A DNA stretch of 36,239 bases from assembly GCA_017542475.1 (NCBI GenBank), contig JAFXXD010000026.1, positions 1-36,239 on the forward strand, in the 5' to 3' direction. Source of the DNA: Ruminococcus sp. GTDB lineage: Bacteria > Bacillota > Clostridia > Oscillospirales > Ruminococcaceae. The notes beneath the pieces are model-generated. The model had not been told where the DNA came from, did no database searches, and was given only the letters and a program-made list of their open reading frames with translations. Position 1 is the first letter of the stretch. Each line of letters begins with the position of its first letter. Shown piece after piece: positions 8,146 to 16,778 of this stretch. The position numbers were made by a program, and so were the translations under genes.

Positions 8146-8187
8146 TATAACGCACTTTCAATAAATTAAAAGACGGAGGTATCAACC

Positions 8188-9270
8188 ATGAAAAGACGAA
8201 TCGGAATTCTCACAAGCGGCGGCGACTGTCCAGGACTCAACGCTACGATACGCGGCGTGGCAAAGGCTTGCTACGAGCGCTTCGGCGAGGACAACGTCGA
8301 GATAGTCGGTATTTCCAACGGCTACTACGGACTTATCAACAATCTCTGCAAGGATATGGCTCCTTCCGCATTTTCGGGAATACTCACTCAGGGCGGAACG
8401 ATATTCGGTACCAAGCGTCAGCCGTTCAAGATGATGCAGGTCATCGGCGAGGACAACGTTGACAAGGTCAAGAATATGAAGGACACCTACAAGAAGCAGA
8501 AGCTCGACTGCCTGCTCACTCTCGGCGGCAACGGCACGCACAAGACCTCGAAGCTTCTCTCTGACGAGGGACTGAACGTCATCGGTCTGCCCAAGACCAT
8601 AGACAACGACATCTACGGCACGGACGTTACATTCGGCTTCCATACGGCAGTTGACATCGCCACCGACGTCATCGACCGACTCCATACTACAGCCGCGAGC
8701 CACAGCCGTATACTTGTATGCGAGATAATGGGCAATAAGGCTGGCTGGCTCACGCTGAATGCGGGTATCGCAGGCGGAGCTGACATCATCATTATCCCTG
8801 AGATCCCCTACGACATCGACAAGGTCTGCGAGGCAGTAATGGCAAGAAGCGCTTCGGGCAAGACCTTCTCTATCCTCGCAGTGGCTGAGGGCGCATTTGA
8901 CGTAACCGAAGCAAAGATGAAGAAAAAGGAGCGTGCGAAGAAGCGTGCCGAGGCTGGGATCATCACGGCTACGGGACGAATTGCCGCTCAGATACAGGAA
9001 AACACAGGCATAGAGGCGAGAGTCTGCGTACCGGGACATATGCTCCGCGGCGGAGCTCCGAGTGCCTATGACCGTATCCTTTCGACGCAGTTCGGCGTAC
9101 ACGCGGCATACCTCATAGCGCAGGAGAAGTACGGCAGAACTGTTGCAAAGATAGGCAACAAGATAACCTCCAACAAGCTTGAGGACATCGCAGGCAAGAC
9201 GAAGTTCGTGAACACGGAAGACCACCTCGTTATCGCAGCACGCGACATCGGAGTATCCTTCGGCGACTGA
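8188..9270 (+). CDS. pfkA: 6-phosphofructokinase, atypical active-site variant
   Basis: This 360-residue enzyme phosphorylates fructose 6-phosphate in glycolysis. The family motifs are GILTSGGDCPGLNA at the nucleotide loop, GGNGTHKTS, LPKTIDND, EIMGNKAGW and PGHMLRGGAPSAYDR. Two positions differ from the well-studied E. coli enzyme. GGDGS reads GGNGT, so the Asp that helps hold magnesium is Asn. The MGR motif reads MGN. The Gly after that Asn favours ATP as donor, while Lys in PKTIDND is the residue of pyrophosphate-dependent and group III enzymes, so the phosphoryl donor is uncertain. It has GGAGG 8-9 bases before ATG. An intrinsic terminator follows 9 bases past the stop. Family identity is certain; donor specificity is not. 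Confidence 0.93.
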   Translation: MKRRIGILTSGGDCPGLNATIRGVAKACYERFGEDNVEIVGISNGYYGLINNLCKDMAPSAFSGILTQGGTIFGTKRQPFKMMQVIGEDNVDKVKNMKDTYKKQKLDCLLTLGGNGTHKTSKLLSDEGLNVIGLPKTIDNDIYGTDVTFGFHTAVDIATDVIDRLHTTAASHSRILVCEIMGNKAGWLTLNAGIAGGADIIIIPEIPYDIDKVCEAVMARSASGKTFSILAVAEGAFDVTEAKMKKKERAKKRAEAGIITATGRIAAQIQENTGIEARVCVPGHMLRGGAPSAYDRILSTQFGVHAAYLIAQEKYGRTVAKIGNKITSNKLEDIAGKTKFVNTEDHLVIAARDIGVSFGD

Positions 9271-9278
9271 TCAATAAT

Positions 9279-9306
9279 AAAGGACAGGGCTTCTCCCCTG
9301 TCCTTT
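9279..9306 (+). terminator. terminator of phosphofructokinase, probably bidirectional
   Basis: AAAGGACAGGG (9279-9289) pairs perfectly with CCCTGTCCTTT (9296-9306), with T-rich sequence on the plus side and TTTATTATTG on the minus side. Confidence 0.85.
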
Positions 9307-9317
9307 TCATTTATACT

Positions 9318-9350
9318 GGAAGAGCCACCCGCATTGCAGGTGGCTCTTCC
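9318..9350 (-). terminator. hairpin behind gdhA
   Basis: GGAAGAGCCACC (9318-9329) and GGTGGCTCTTCC (9339-9350) form a 12-bp perfect stem with a 9-base loop, just past the gdhA stop. The T tract is weak, so it may act together with the hairpin at 9279 or protect the 3' end. Confidence 0.6.
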
Positions 9351-9379
9351 GATATGATACATTTTCTATTCAGACTTGA

Positions 9380-10786
<1,407 letters not shown>

Positions 10787-10795
10787 TCAAAATTA

Positions 10796-10824
10796 ATTAT
10801 ACCACTAATAAAAGGCATTTTCAA
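10796..10824 (-). promoter_or_regulatory. gdhA promoter with extended -10
   Basis: On the minus strand TTGAAA (10824-10819), 17 bases, then TATAAT (10801-10796) preceded by TGG, giving an extended -10 element. The start is expected near 10789, ~40 bases before the gene. Confidence 0.75.
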
Positions 10825-10859
10825 GTACCCATTTCACTTTAAATGGCAAAATCGCCCGA

Positions 10860-10878
10860 TTTGTGCAGACTGTACAAA
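10860..10878. promoter_or_regulatory. candidate regulator site 1 upstream of gdhA
   Basis: TTTGTGCAGACTGTACAAA is a 19-bp dyad with 8 of 9 matching positions in each arm. It lies 36 bases beyond the -35 element, a typical activator position. It does not match the GlnR/TnrA pattern TGTNA-N7-TNACA. Confidence 0.5.
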
Positions 10879-10891
10879 TCAGGTGTGATAT

Positions 10892-10909
10892 TTTGTGCAG
10901 CTCTACAAA
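10892..10909. promoter_or_regulatory. candidate regulator site 2 upstream of gdhA
   Basis: TTTGTGCAGCTCTACAAA repeats the left arm of site 1 exactly (TTTGTGCAG) and has a degenerate right arm. The two sites start 32 bases apart, close to three helical turns, as expected for a protein binding the same DNA face twice. Confidence 0.45.
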
Positions 10910-10986
10910 GACGAAAAATATTTTTCTGATAATCAACGGTTTCCCATTGAAAAAAGCGCTTTTTCCGCCCTCTTATAGAAGCGGCT

Positions 10987-12243
10987 TTATTCAGGCATAG
11001 AGTTGAGGTACTCGCTCGCAAGGTAGAGCGAGCCGCATACTACTGCAACACCGTCGTTTTCGAGAGCAAGCTGTTTCGCTGACTCTACCGCTTCTGCGAG
11101 AGTTGAAGTTTCCGCCTCCGTGTAGAACGAGGCGATATCCTGCAAGGTCTCGGCGGGAACGCTGTTATAAGCAAAACCGTCTACAGCGAAAAACTTGTCC
11201 GACTGGCGTGCTATCATCTTCACGCACTCGGCGTAATCCTTCGAGTCAACCATGCCCATTACAGCGTAGATACGCTTGTTGCGGGTGCTGAGGTACATCA
11301 GCATCAGCGAGAGCATATTCACACCCGCGGGATTGTGTCCGCCATCCACGATGACGGGCGGCTTGCCGTCGATGTACTGCACACGGGCGCGAACCTGCGT
11401 GATCTCGACTGCTCTGATGATGTTGCCGTCGCTTATCTCAAAGCCCTTGCTTCTGAGGTAAATGCAGGCTGTTATAGCCGTCTGAGCGTTGTACTTTTGA
11501 TGAAGCCCTGCCATAGCGGGAGTTAGCTTTATGCCGCGGTACATGAACGGCGCAAACAGTCCGCCGTCAGAGTAGGGCTTGCACGGTTCGAGCGGTATAA
11601 GCTCCGCGCCGACTTTTTCAGCCGTCTCCGCAACGAGAGCTTTAACGCTGTCGGGGTTATCGTCTGCAAGCACCACAGCCGAGCCAGCCTTGATAATTCC
11701 TGCTTTATGGGAAGCTATCTCCTCGACGGTATTTCCGAGCAGAGCCGTGTGGTCGAGCGATATCGACGTTATTACCGACAGCAGCGGAGCGGGTATCACG
11801 TTCGTGCAGTCAAGCAGACCGCCTATGCCTGTTTCAAGCACAACGATGTCGCAATTCTCGCGCTCGAACCACAGGAAGGCTATTGCCATAGTTATCTCGA
11901 ACTGCGAGTAGGGACGGTCGTTTACAGCTCCCCTCACCTGCTCCGCTATCTCGGCGAGCGAATCGTCGTCTATATCGTGACCGTTTATGCGTATGCGGTC
12001 GTTGTAGCGGAGAATGAACGGCGAGGTGAACTGTCCCGTCTTATAGCCTGACATTATCAGCGCATTCGAGATGTATTCGAGCGTCGAGCCCTTGCCGTTC
12101 GTACCTGCGATATGCACGAATTTCAGCCTCTTTTCGGGACTGCCGATACGCTCCATAAGCTCCTGAGCACGCGAGAGGTCGGTGATCCTGCCGCCCGATT
12201 TTGTGTAGCTGTTAATGAATGATATTGCTTCATTGATGTCCAT
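10987..12243 (-). CDS. folC: folylpolyglutamate synthase / dihydrofolate synthase (Mur ligase family)
   Basis: The 418-residue protein adds glutamate to dihydropteroate and/or to folates in the cytoplasm. The Mur-ligase P-loop is HIAGTNGKGSTLEYISNALIMSG, followed by the family motif TGQFTSPFILRYNDRIRING (the Ser-Pro segment after the P-loop), ETGIGGLLDCTN with metal-ligand Glu, SLDHTALLGNT, and later VDGGHNPAGVN, the C-terminal domain signature. ATG 12243 is chosen: GAGG lies 8 bases before it and MDINEAISFINS matches the family start. An open frame continues upstream to 12351 but runs through a palindromic intergenic element and is not credible protein. FolC and FPGS activities cannot be separated from sequence. 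Confidence 0.95.
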   Translation of the reverse strand: MDINEAISFINSYTKSGGRITDLSRAQELMERIGSPEKRLKFVHIAGTNGKGSTLEYISNALIMSGYKTGQFTSPFILRYNDRIRINGHDIDDDSLAEIAEQVRGAVNDRPYSQFEITMAIAFLWFERENCDIVVLETGIGGLLDCTNVIPAPLLSVITSISLDHTALLGNTVEEIASHKAGIIKAGSAVVLADDNPDSVKALVAETAEKVGAELIPLEPCKPYSDGGLFAPFMYRGIKLTPAMAGLHQKYNAQTAITACIYLRSKGFEISDGNIIRAVEITQVRARVQYIDGKPPVIVDGGHNPAGVNMLSLMLMYLSTRNKRIYAVMGMVDSKDYAECVKMIARQSDKFFAVDGFAYNSVPAETLQDIASFYTEAETSTLAEAVESAKQLALENDGVAVVCGSLYLASEYLNSMPE

Positions 12244-12259
12244 AATGTACCTCATAAGA

Positions 12260-12387
12260 AATGCGTAATTCATAATGCGTAATGCGTAATTGATGTGTCG
12301 GCTTGCGCCGACGTATTCAAATATTTTCAAATACGTGTCCGAAGGACACACAACAAATTACGAATTACGAATTAAGCATTACGCATT
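12260..12387. repeat. 128-bp palindromic intergenic element (MITE- or REP-like)
   Basis: The ends are 32-base imperfect inverted repeats (12260-12291 and 12356-12387) made of reiterated AATGCGTAAT / ATTACGAATT units. Between them lie two hairpins: GTCGGC-TTGC-GCCGAC (12297-12312) and GTGTCC-gaa-GGACAC (12335-12349). The right end supplies the stop codon of the Dabb gene. No open frame or transposase is present. It resembles non-autonomous miniature elements or structured intergenic repeats and could act as a transcript end or stability element between Dabb and folC. Confidence 0.75.
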
Positions 12388-12688
12388 AATACTCATAGTC
12401 TATGCAGGCGCGGTCAGTCTTGACTGTGCCGATGAATTTGCCGAATTCAACGTGTGCGGGGTGCACCTGATATGCGTTGAGGTCGTCGATAGTGTCAAAG
12501 TCGCAGAGCAGGGATATCGTGTAGTTGCTTGCGGGAGCATCCTTGGAATTGATGACTATCTCTCCCCTTTTCAGCTCCTTGACGTTCTTGATGACGTTCT
12601 CGAATCTCCTCTGAGCTTCAAGTGCGTTCTCGTATTCCGAGCGCCCGTCAGCATCTTTGAGCTTGAACATTACTATGTGTTTTATCAT
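12386..12688 (-). CDS. Dabb-family stress-responsive alpha/beta barrel protein
   Basis: The 100-residue single-domain protein starts MIKHIVMFKLKD and contains NYTISLLCDFDTIDDLNAYQVHPAHVEF, both typical of the Dabb (PF07876) dimeric alpha-beta barrel, including the conserved His-Pro near the C-terminal third. Members are small dimeric proteins; most bacterial ones have no defined role, so none is assigned. The start overlaps the GNAT stop by ATGA, indicating translational coupling in the valS operon, with GCAGGTG before the start. The stop codon TAA is formed by the edge of the palindromic element, so the last residues (IDYEY) abut an insertion-like sequence and the original C-terminus might have differed slightly. 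Confidence 0.9.
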   Translation of the reverse strand: MIKHIVMFKLKDADGRSEYENALEAQRRFENVIKNVKELKRGEIVINSKDAPASNYTISLLCDFDTIDDLNAYQVHPAHVEFGKFIGTVKTDRACIDYEY

Positions 12689-13221
12689 TGTTTCACCTGC
12701 TTTCTGAGTTCATATCTCTTTGATTTATAAGTCATGCTGCCGTCGAATCGGGAATATTCTCCGTAGCCGACAAATATAAGTCCACACTTTTCCATAACTC
12801 TTGCCGAGGCGATATTTTCAATAGCGCACTCGCCCATGATTACCTCAGGAGAGTATTTCTCCTGTATGAATTTTATCATACACTTAGTTATTTCGGTTGT
12901 ATATCCTTTGCCCCAACAGTCAAAGCGGGTATTGTAGCCGAATGACCACTCTCCCGTATCGGCATGAAGGCGCATACCGCCCGAACCTATGAGCAGACCG
13001 TCACTTTTGCGAACGAATCCCCACTGGTACTCATTTTCAAGAGCTTCCAGAGACATCAGCCATTGCCTTGAATCGTCGGGGGTACGGTGAGTATTATATG
13101 GCATATAAGTGTTGACACGCTCATCGCCTGCCCATCGGAATACTGCTTCTGCGTCCTCAACAGTGAGAGGACGCAGGATAAGCCTTTCTGTTTCTATTGT
13201 CGGTATCTCAAATTTGCTCAT
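12685..13221 (-). CDS. GNAT N-acetyltransferase, RimJ/RimL type
   Basis: The ~178-residue protein has the RimJ/RimL layout: IETERLILRPLTVEDAEAVFRWAGDE at the start, GSGGMRL in the middle and GYNTRFDCWGKGYTTEITKCMIKF, where WGKGYTTE is the acetyl-CoA pyrophosphate loop. NIASARVMEKCGLIFVG is the usual C-terminal helix. It transfers an acetyl group from acetyl-CoA to an amine, commonly a protein N-terminus or a small molecule; the acceptor is unknown. ATG 13221 has AGGCGG upstream; ATG 13233, four codons earlier, overlaps the previous stop and is an equally possible start. It is the third gene behind valS. Confidence 0.88.
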   Translation of the reverse strand: MSKFEIPTIETERLILRPLTVEDAEAVFRWAGDERVNTYMPYNTHRTPDDSRQWLMSLEALENEYQWGFVRKSDGLLIGSGGMRLHADTGEWSFGYNTRFDCWGKGYTTEITKCMIKFIQEKYSPEVIMGECAIENIASARVMEKCGLIFVGYGEYSRFDGSMTYKSKRYELRKQVKQ

Positions 13222-13229
13222 AAGCCGCC

Positions 13230-13580
13230 TCATTTCGTCAGCTCATAGCTCGCGTCTATGAGGTTTAGTATCACTTCAATTTCAAGCGAGCCGTCAAGCG
13301 GCAGGCTTATCCAGTGCTGCTTGTTCATATGATAGGCGGGCAGAGCCTTCCCCTCGCCGAGGAGTATCTCCCTGACTGAAGGCTCGCATTTGACATTGAG
13401 TATGTCAACTATGCCTTCGCCCGTGAGCCCGACCGTTTTCCGCGGTATATCCATAATTATGCCGTACCACCTGCGGTTGCTGCGGTGGCGGATAACGGCT
13501 GTATTAGGCGTTTTCGCCCACAGGTATTCGGGCTCTGTGCCGTACTGCTCGGCGACGTATGAAAATATCCTGTTTCTCAT
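13230..13580 (-). CDS. MmcQ/YjbR family protein
   Basis: The 116-residue protein begins RNRIFSYVAEQYGTEPEYLW and has IRHRSNRRWYGIIMDIPRKTVGL, LNVKCEP and MNKQHWISLPLDGS, the pattern of the MmcQ/YjbR family (CyaY-like fold, often labelled DNA-binding although the role is unproven). It follows valS by 31 bases on the same strand without a promoter and ends within the GNAT start, so it belongs to the valS transcript. The ribosome binding site is poor; a short hairpin TGCGG-acgtc-CCGCA lies in the gap. The start at 13580 matches the family N-terminus. Confidence 0.88.
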   Translation of the reverse strand: MRNRIFSYVAEQYGTEPEYLWAKTPNTAVIRHRSNRRWYGIIMDIPRKTVGLTGEGIVDILNVKCEPSVREILLGEGKALPAYHMNKQHWISLPLDGSLEIEVILNLIDASYELTK

Positions 13581-13611
13581 ATCGAAAGTGTTGCGGGACG
13601 TCCGCAGAACC

Positions 13612-16230
13612 TTATTTGAAGGCAGCCATAGACTGCTCTATCTTAGCCATTTTCTCCTCAGCCTTTGCAAGCTTCGCCTTTTCAGCCTCTATCAGCTGAG
13701 CGGGAGCCTTCGCTACGAAGCCCTGATTGTTGAGCTTATTGCTGAGGAAGTCGATGTCCTTCTGTACCTTTGCCTTCTCCTTCTCGAGACGTGCTATCTC
13801 CTTCTCCTTGTCAACGAGCTCGTCCATAGGAATGAAGATACGGGCAGAATCGGTTACTGCGTTCGCGCAGTTCTCGTGAGCAAGGCTCTCGCCTGCTTCT
13901 ACTGTTGAAGCGGAAGCGAGCTTCTCGAAGAATACGCCGCAGGACTTGAACAGCTCGGGCTTTGCTGTCTCGATGAGGAGCTTTGCCTTTATCGACGGCG
14001 GAACGTTCATTTCAGTGCGGACATTGCGGACTGCCTTTATCGCCGAGATTATCTTCTCGAACGCTTTCTCCTCGGCTGTGAAGTCGATGGAAGCGTCGTA
14101 GGTCGGGTATGTTTCGAGGATTATCATTGACTTCTCGTTGTTGAGAACCTGCCATATCTCCTCAGTGATGAACGGCATAAAAGGATGCAGGAGCTTCAGC
14201 ATACCCTGCATTGCCCATACGAGCACTGCCTGAGCCTTTGCCTTGGCTTCGCCGCCTGCCTGTATACGCGGCTTTGTAAGCTCGATGTACCAGTCGCAGT
14301 AAACGTCCCATATGAAGTCGTATATCTTCTGCGAAGCAACTCCGAGCTCGTACTTGTCAAGGTTCTCGTTGACCTCCTTGGCAAGCTTGTTGAACTTGCT
14401 GACGAGCCACTTGTCCTCGAGCTCAAGCTCCGCGGGAAGTCCCGTGAACTCGAAGTCCTCGGGCAGATTCATCATAATGAAGCGTGAAGCGTTCCAGAGC
14501 TTGTTTGCGAAGTTACGCGCTGCCTTGACCTTCTCGTCAATGTAGCGCATATCATTTCCGGGCGAGTTGCCTGTCGCGAGCATAAAGCGGAGAGCGTCCG
14601 CACCGTACTCGTTGATGACCTCGAGCGGGTCGATACCGTTGCCGAGCGACTTGGACATCTTGCGTCCCTGAGCGTCGCGGACAAGTCCGTGTATGAGGAC
14701 TGTGTCAAAGGGTACCTTGCCCATATTTTCAAGTCCGCTGAACATCATTCTGATTACCCAGAAGAAGATGATGTCGTAGCCGGTTACGAGGGTGTTCGTA
14801 GGATAGAAGTAGTCGAGGTCTGCTGTCTTCTCGGGCCAGCCGAGAGTCGAGAACGGCCACAGAGCCGAGCTGAACCATGTATCGAGAGTATCGGGGTCCT
14901 GACGCATAGGCTTGCCGCACTTCGGGCAGACTGCGCTGTCCTCCTTGGTTACGACCATTTCGCCGCACTCGTCGCAGTAGAATGCGGGTATCTGGTGTCC
15001 CCACCATATCTGACGGGAGATGCACCAGTCGCGGATATTATCGAGCCAGTGGAAGTATATCTTGTCGAAGCGCTCGGGTACGAACTTGGTGTCGCCATTC
15101 TTTACAGCGTCAATTGCGGGCTGAGCAAGGGGCTTCATCTTGACGAACCACTGTGTAGAGACCTTGGGCTCTACTGTAGTTCCACAGCGGTAGCACGTAC
15201 CGACGTTGTGGCTGTAGTCCTCGATCTTTACGAGTGCGCCCTCTGCTTCGAGGTCCTCGACTATCTTCTTGCGTGCTTCGTATCTGTCCATGCCTGCGTA
15301 TGCGGGATAGTCGTCAACAATAGTGGCGTCGTCATTCATTACGTTTATAACGGGAAGCTTGTGGCGGAGTCCTACCTCGAAGTCGTTCGGGTCGTGGGCG
15401 GGAGTTATCTTAACTACGCCTGTTCCGAAATCCATTTCTACATAGTCATCAGCTACGATAGGGATCTCGCGGTGTACGAGCGGGAGGATAACGGTCTTGC
15501 CTACCAAATCCCTGTAGCGCTCGTCAGCGGGATTTACGGCTACAGCGGTATCGCCGAGCAGTGTCTCGGGACGTGTTGTAGCCAGTTCAAGGTAGCCGTC
15601 TGTATCCTTTATCTTGTAGCGCAGGTGCCAGAAGTGACCTGCCTGATCCTCGTATGTAACCTCGGCGTCCGAGAGTGAGGTCTTGCATTTCGGGCACCAG
15701 TTGATGATTCGCTCGCCGCGGTAGATAAGTCCTTTTTCGTAGTATTTTACGAATACTTCCTTGACCGCCTTAGAGCAGCCCTCGTCCATAGTGAAGCGCT
15801 CGCGCGACCAGTCGCAGGACGAACCGAGCTTCTTGAGCTGCTCTACGATGCGTCCGCCGTACTGGCGCTTCCACTCCCATGCACGCTCCATAAAGCCGTC
15901 GCGTCCGAGGTCTTCCTTGGTGATACCTTCCTTGCGCATTGCCTCGACTATCTTAGCCTCTGTTGCAATAGCGGCGTGGTCTGTGCCGGGGAGCCACAGC
16001 GCGGAATAGCCGCTCATTCTCTTCCAGCGGATAAGTATGTCCTGCAATGTCTCGTCGAGAGCGTGTCCCATATGGAGCTGTCCCGTGATGTTCGGGGGCG
16101 GGATTACGATAGTGTAGGGCGTTTTCTTCGGGTCTGCCTCTGCGCGGAAGCAGCCCTTGTCGTTCCACGCGGCATAGATACGGTCCTCAAAGTCCTTGGG
16201 GTCGTAGGTCTTAGCAAGTTCCTTTGCCAT
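13612..16230 (-). CDS. valS: valyl-tRNA synthetase
   Basis: This 872-residue class I synthetase charges tRNA-Val and hydrolyses mischarged Thr-tRNA. The HIGH motif is HMGH in [16 protein letters not shown], and the KMSKS motif appears in [15 protein letters not shown]. The editing domain has [17 protein letters not shown] and the Val-specific threonine pocket; Cys pairs in CYRCG and CDECGEMV...CPKCGKPM suggest zinc sites. The anticodon-binding domain follows, and a coiled coil closes the protein ([20 protein letters not shown] on), as in bacterial ValRS. Length is normal. Transcription starts ~300 bases upstream and passes through a T-box leader, so uncharged tRNA-Val should raise expression of valS and the three small genes behind it. 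Confidence 0.98.
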   Translation of the reverse strand: MAKELAKTYDPKDFEDRIYAAWNDKGCFRAEADPKKTPYTIVIPPPNITGQLHMGHALDETLQDILIRWKRMSGYSALWLPGTDHAAIATEAKIVEAMRKEGITKEDLGRDGFMERAWEWKRQYGGRIVEQLKKLGSSCDWSRERFTMDEGCSKAVKEVFVKYYEKGLIYRGERIINWCPKCKTSLSDAEVTYEDQAGHFWHLRYKIKDTDGYLELATTRPETLLGDTAVAVNPADERYRDLVGKTVILPLVHREIPIVADDYVEMDFGTGVVKITPAHDPNDFEVGLRHKLPVINVMNDDATIVDDYPAYAGMDRYEARKKIVEDLEAEGALVKIEDYSHNVGTCYRCGTTVEPKVSTQWFVKMKPLAQPAIDAVKNGDTKFVPERFDKIYFHWLDNIRDWCISRQIWWGHQIPAFYCDECGEMVVTKEDSAVCPKCGKPMRQDPDTLDTWFSSALWPFSTLGWPEKTADLDYFYPTNTLVTGYDIIFFWVIRMMFSGLENMGKVPFDTVLIHGLVRDAQGRKMSKSLGNGIDPLEVINEYGADALRFMLATGNSPGNDMRYIDEKVKAARNFANKLWNASRFIMMNLPEDFEFTGLPAELELEDKWLVSKFNKLAKEVNENLDKYELGVASQKIYDFIWDVYCDWYIELTKPRIQAGGEAKAKAQAVLVWAMQGMLKLLHPFMPFITEEIWQVLNNEKSMIILETYPTYDASIDFTAEEKAFEKIISAIKAVRNVRTEMNVPPSIKAKLLIETAKPELFKSCGVFFEKLASASTVEAGESLAHENCANAVTDSARIFIPMDELVDKEKEIARLEKEKAKVQKDIDFLSNKLNNQGFVAKAPAQLIEAEKAKLAKAEEKMAKIEQSMAAFK

Positions 16231-16278
16231 TGTGATTTCTCCTTTTCGTCGATGATGTCGGTCCGTGCAAAATAAAAT

Positions 16279-16537
16279 CGCCCCGAACCTTTTACGGTTC
16301 AGGGCGAACTAATGTCCGTGTTACCACCTGAATTCGGATATCTCTATCCGCACTCTGCGAGGTCGTAAAACCTCTCCCTCTGTAACGTGAGGACACGCCG
16401 CCGACTAATCGCTCGCGCTTTCGCCTGCGGGACTCGGAAGCTACTTCGCCGCACCTCTCATACCACCTTGCACCGAATGGCGGCTCTCTGAGAATCAAGG
16501 AAGCGGGTACTCCTCTTCGTCATCGTCTTTATCATAT
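16279..16537 (-). ncRNA. T-box leader of valS, specifier GUA
   Basis: On the minus strand the leader opens with GAAGAGGAGTACCC, then AGAGAGCCGCC and GGTGCAAGGTGG of stem I. The stretch GCGAAGTAGCTTCCGAG presents GTA (16444-16442), a valine codon, in the specifier position. The T-box core GGTGGTAACACGG (16328-16316) contains UGGU, able to pair with an ACCA tRNA end, matching the usual discriminator A of tRNA-Val. The terminator stem CGCCCTGAACC / GGTTCGGGGCG (16306-16279) with one mismatch ends in ATTTTATTTT. All parts fit a transcriptional T-box that reads through when tRNA-Val is uncharged. Confidence 0.93.
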
Positions 16538-16543
16538 GCTACT

Positions 16544-16572
16544 ATTATACTCATATTCTCACATTTTGTCAA
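16544..16572 (-). promoter_or_regulatory. perfect-consensus promoter of the valS operon
   Basis: TTGACA (16572-16567), 17 bases, TATAAT (16549-16544) on the minus strand; the start near 16537 coincides with the 5' edge of the T-box. Confidence 0.88.
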
Positions 16573-16636
16573 GTACCTTTCATCTCCGAAAAATCAGTTT
16601 CTTAAAGCAAAAATTGCGGAGTTGCTCCCTGCTCTA

Positions 16637-16665
16637 TTGACAAAAATAATCTTATACTTTATAAT
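16637..16665 (+). promoter_or_regulatory. perfect-consensus promoter of the alpha-xylosidase gene
   Basis: TTGACA (16637-16642), 17 bases, TATAAT (16660-16665). It leaves a ~107-base leader before the gene, in which no clear riboswitch was recognised. Confidence 0.85.
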
Positions 16666-16778
16666 TAATGTATGTATTATCAATGTGCTTTTATATAGTT
16701 TTAGCATAGAACTGTATCACAGTTTTTATTGATTACCGACAAATTCGGCGCCCTCTCGCCGCAGACAAGGAGTTTATT

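Noticed and set aside
8182-9225. 347-codon minus-strand open frame opposite phosphofructokinase
   Set aside because: Antisense shadow; no domain and no start signal.
12244-12351. Upstream extension of folC
   Set aside because: It would translate the palindromic element; the internal ATG at 12243 has a good ribosome binding site and matches the family start.
12260-12387. CRISPR-like repeats
   Set aside because: The short AATGCGTAAT units are adjacent and inverted, not evenly spaced direct repeats with unique spacers, and no cas genes are near.
16292-16498. 68-codon minus-strand frame in the valS leader
   Set aside because: It lies wholly within the T-box structure, which explains the sequence better.
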